Program-made: the position numbers and the translations under genes
From: Nitrososphaerota archaeon
Lineage (GTDB): Archaea; Thermoproteota; Nitrososphaeria_A; Caldarchaeales; Wolframiiraptoraceae
Assembly (NCBI GenBank): GCA_021160205.1
Contig: JAGHCZ010000075.1
Location: 1-6,235 of the forward strand
DNA: 6,235 bases
Direction of reading: 5' to 3'
The notes under the pieces: generated by a model
What the model was told of the DNA's origin: nothing
Database searches by the model: none
Seen by the model: only the letters and a program-made list of their open reading frames with translations
In this document: piece by piece, positions 5,149 to 6,235 of the stretch
How the letters are laid out: every line of letters begins with the position of its first letter
How positions within the stretch are numbered: the first letter of the stretch is position 1

Positions 5149-6235
5149 ATGAGCAAGCAGCTTGTCGAGAAGCGTTGGGATCCAAAGCTCGAACTCGAGG
5201 TTTACGAACTCTGGTAAAAGGAGAAGATCTATGATTTCAATCCCAGAAGCCGGAAACCCATCTTCGTGGTGGACACTCCGCCGCCCTATCCATCTGGAAG
5301 GCCGTGGCATATAGGAGCCGCAGCCCACTACTCTCAGATAGATATGATAGCTAGAACTGCGAGAATGATGGGTTATGAAGTCTATTTCCCCATAGGCATA
5401 GATAGGAACGGGCTTCCGGTGGAGATTTATACCGAGAAGACCCGCGGAGTCTCGATCAGAAGCGTTTCCAGGGAGAAATTCCTAGAATTATGCAGAGAAA
5501 CCCTCGACGAGCTAGAAAAGGAAATGATCCAACTCATGAAGAGGATGGGGTTAAGCGGGGACTTCGAGAACTGCTATCGAACGGACTCCGAGGAGTATAG
5601 GAGCCTAACTCAGGCGACCTTCATAGAGCTGTGGAACAGGGGGCTCATCTACTCCGCTACGAGGCCGAATAACTACTGCTGGGAATGCGGGACAACCATC
5701 GCCGATGCGGAGATAGAGTATGAGGAAAGACCTGCCAAGCTCGTTTACATAAAATTCAGGCTCAAAGAAAATGGAGGAGACCTCGTCATCGCGACGACCA
5801 GGCCGGAGCTCCTCGCCGCATGTCAAGCGGTGATCGTCAATCCCGAAGACGAGAGATATGCGCATCTCCACGGAAAACACGTGATAGTCCCGATATACGA
5901 GCGAGAGGTCGAGATAATCCCTCATCCAGCCGCTAAACCCGAATTTGGAACCGGCGCGGTAATGATCTGCAGCTACGGAGACTACACCGATGTCCTATTG
6001 TTCCGAGAACTGGGGCTGAAGGAGATCGTCGCGATAAACACGAACGGCAAGATGACCGAGGCAGCTGGAAAGTACGCCGGAATGAGCATCGAAGAAGCGA
6101 GGAAGGCGATAACCGAGGATTTGATGGCGATGGGACTTGTAGTGAAGATGGAGGACATAATGCATCGAACCCCGATCTGCGAAAGAAGCAAAACCCCGAT
6201 CGAGATCATTCCCATGCAAGACTACTACCTGAAGC
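5149..6235 (+). CDS. valS: Valyl-tRNA synthetase, archaeal type, N-terminal part; in-frame TAA at codon 23; 3' end outside window
   Basis: Class Ia synthetase that charges tRNA-Val; about 360 of roughly 800 codons are present. Numbering from the ATG at 5149: residues 1-22 (MSKQLVEKRWDPKLELEVYE...) are the family N-terminus, codon 23 is TAA, and similarity resumes at once in the same frame (KEKIYDFNP). The catalytic nucleotide-binding segment DTPPPYPSGRPWHIGA (42-57) has HIGA where many class I enzymes have HIGH, followed by DRNGLPVEIYTEK. A Cys-x2-Cys pair (177, 180) lies in YCWECGTT. The CP1 editing domain shows ATTRPELL (215-222) and GTGAVMICSYGDYTD. The later CERSKTPIE (344-352) matches archaeal ValRS; KMSKS and the anticodon domain are outside. 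No good in-frame start exists between the TAA and the catalytic motif, except GTG at 5266, which would remove the N-terminus. The enzyme identity is firm; whether the gene is intact is not. Confidence 0.9.
5215..5217 (+). other. In-frame TAA within the valS coding sequence
   Basis: The codon after ...EVYELW and before KEKIYDFNP is TAA. Both flanks fit the ValRS N-terminus in the same frame, so a single base substitution (for example from GAA, AAA or CAA) explains it better than an indel. TAA also ends tenA, the 132-residue gene, the Nudix gene, the surface gene and the permease, so it is a normal stop codon in this genome. Confidence 0.85.

Noticed and set aside
5060..5185. Longer 332-residue permease starting at 5185
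   Set aside because: The extra 42 residues are encoded upstream of the TATA box and over the valS start, and do not look like part of a DMT transporter.
5149..5217. A 22-codon leader peptide controlling valS by attenuation
   Set aside because: The 22 residues resemble the ValRS N-terminus itself, contain only two valines and are not followed by a terminator-like structure, so they are part of the gene.
5231..5314. A Shine-Dalgarno-like AAGGAG (5218-5223) right after the premature TAA, followed 7 bases later by an ATG opening a 27-codon frame
   Set aside because: The ATG is out of frame with valS and the frame ends at TAG 5312. The ValRS-like residues lie in the original frame throughout, so this is a chance arrangement and not a restart site.
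5605..5925. Long minus-strand open frame opposite valS
   Set aside because: It lies antisense to conserved ValRS sequence, and its protein looks like a shadow of the coding strand.

Overview
The window looks like a chromosomal segment of an archaeon, most likely a thermophilic TACK-type (crenarchaeal-like) lineage. The evidence is an archaeal-type valyl-tRNA synthetase, TTTAAATA/ATATTTAA-style TATA boxes about 25 bases before inferred transcript starts, a leaderless-looking tenA, and a KptA RNA 2'-phosphotransferase gene. I cannot place the lineage more finely. Gene density is high, and no tRNA, rRNA, CRISPR array or insertion sequence was seen.

Left part (1-1470, all minus strand): a 132-residue protein of unknown function (1072-1470) lies upstream of tenA (263-922), a thiamin-salvage hydrolase with all its catalytic residues. 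Eight bases after tenA comes the 5' part of kptA (1-254), which runs off the window edge. tenA has its own TATA box, so tenA-kptA is a likely two-gene transcript.

Middle (1581-4190, plus strand): one promoter appears to drive three genes. These are an Ap4A-type Nudix hydrolase (1631-2104), a 575-residue secreted and membrane-anchored protein with six beta-sandwich-like repeats that overlaps the Nudix gene by 8 bases, and a 110-residue protein with eight cysteines that begins with TTG. I see no T-rich terminator between them.

Right part: a ten-helix EamA/DMT permease (4187-5059, minus) converges on the cysteine-rich gene with a 4-base overlap of stop codons. It diverges from valS (5149 to the window end, plus) across one nearly palindromic TATA box at 5091-5098. 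valS aligns in a single frame on both sides of a TAA stop at codon 23. This is the most striking anomaly here: either a base error in the assembly or a real lesion in a normally essential gene.

No multi-gene novel defence or metabolic system is evident. The best unknowns are the cysteine-rich protein, the repeat surface protein and the 132-residue protein.
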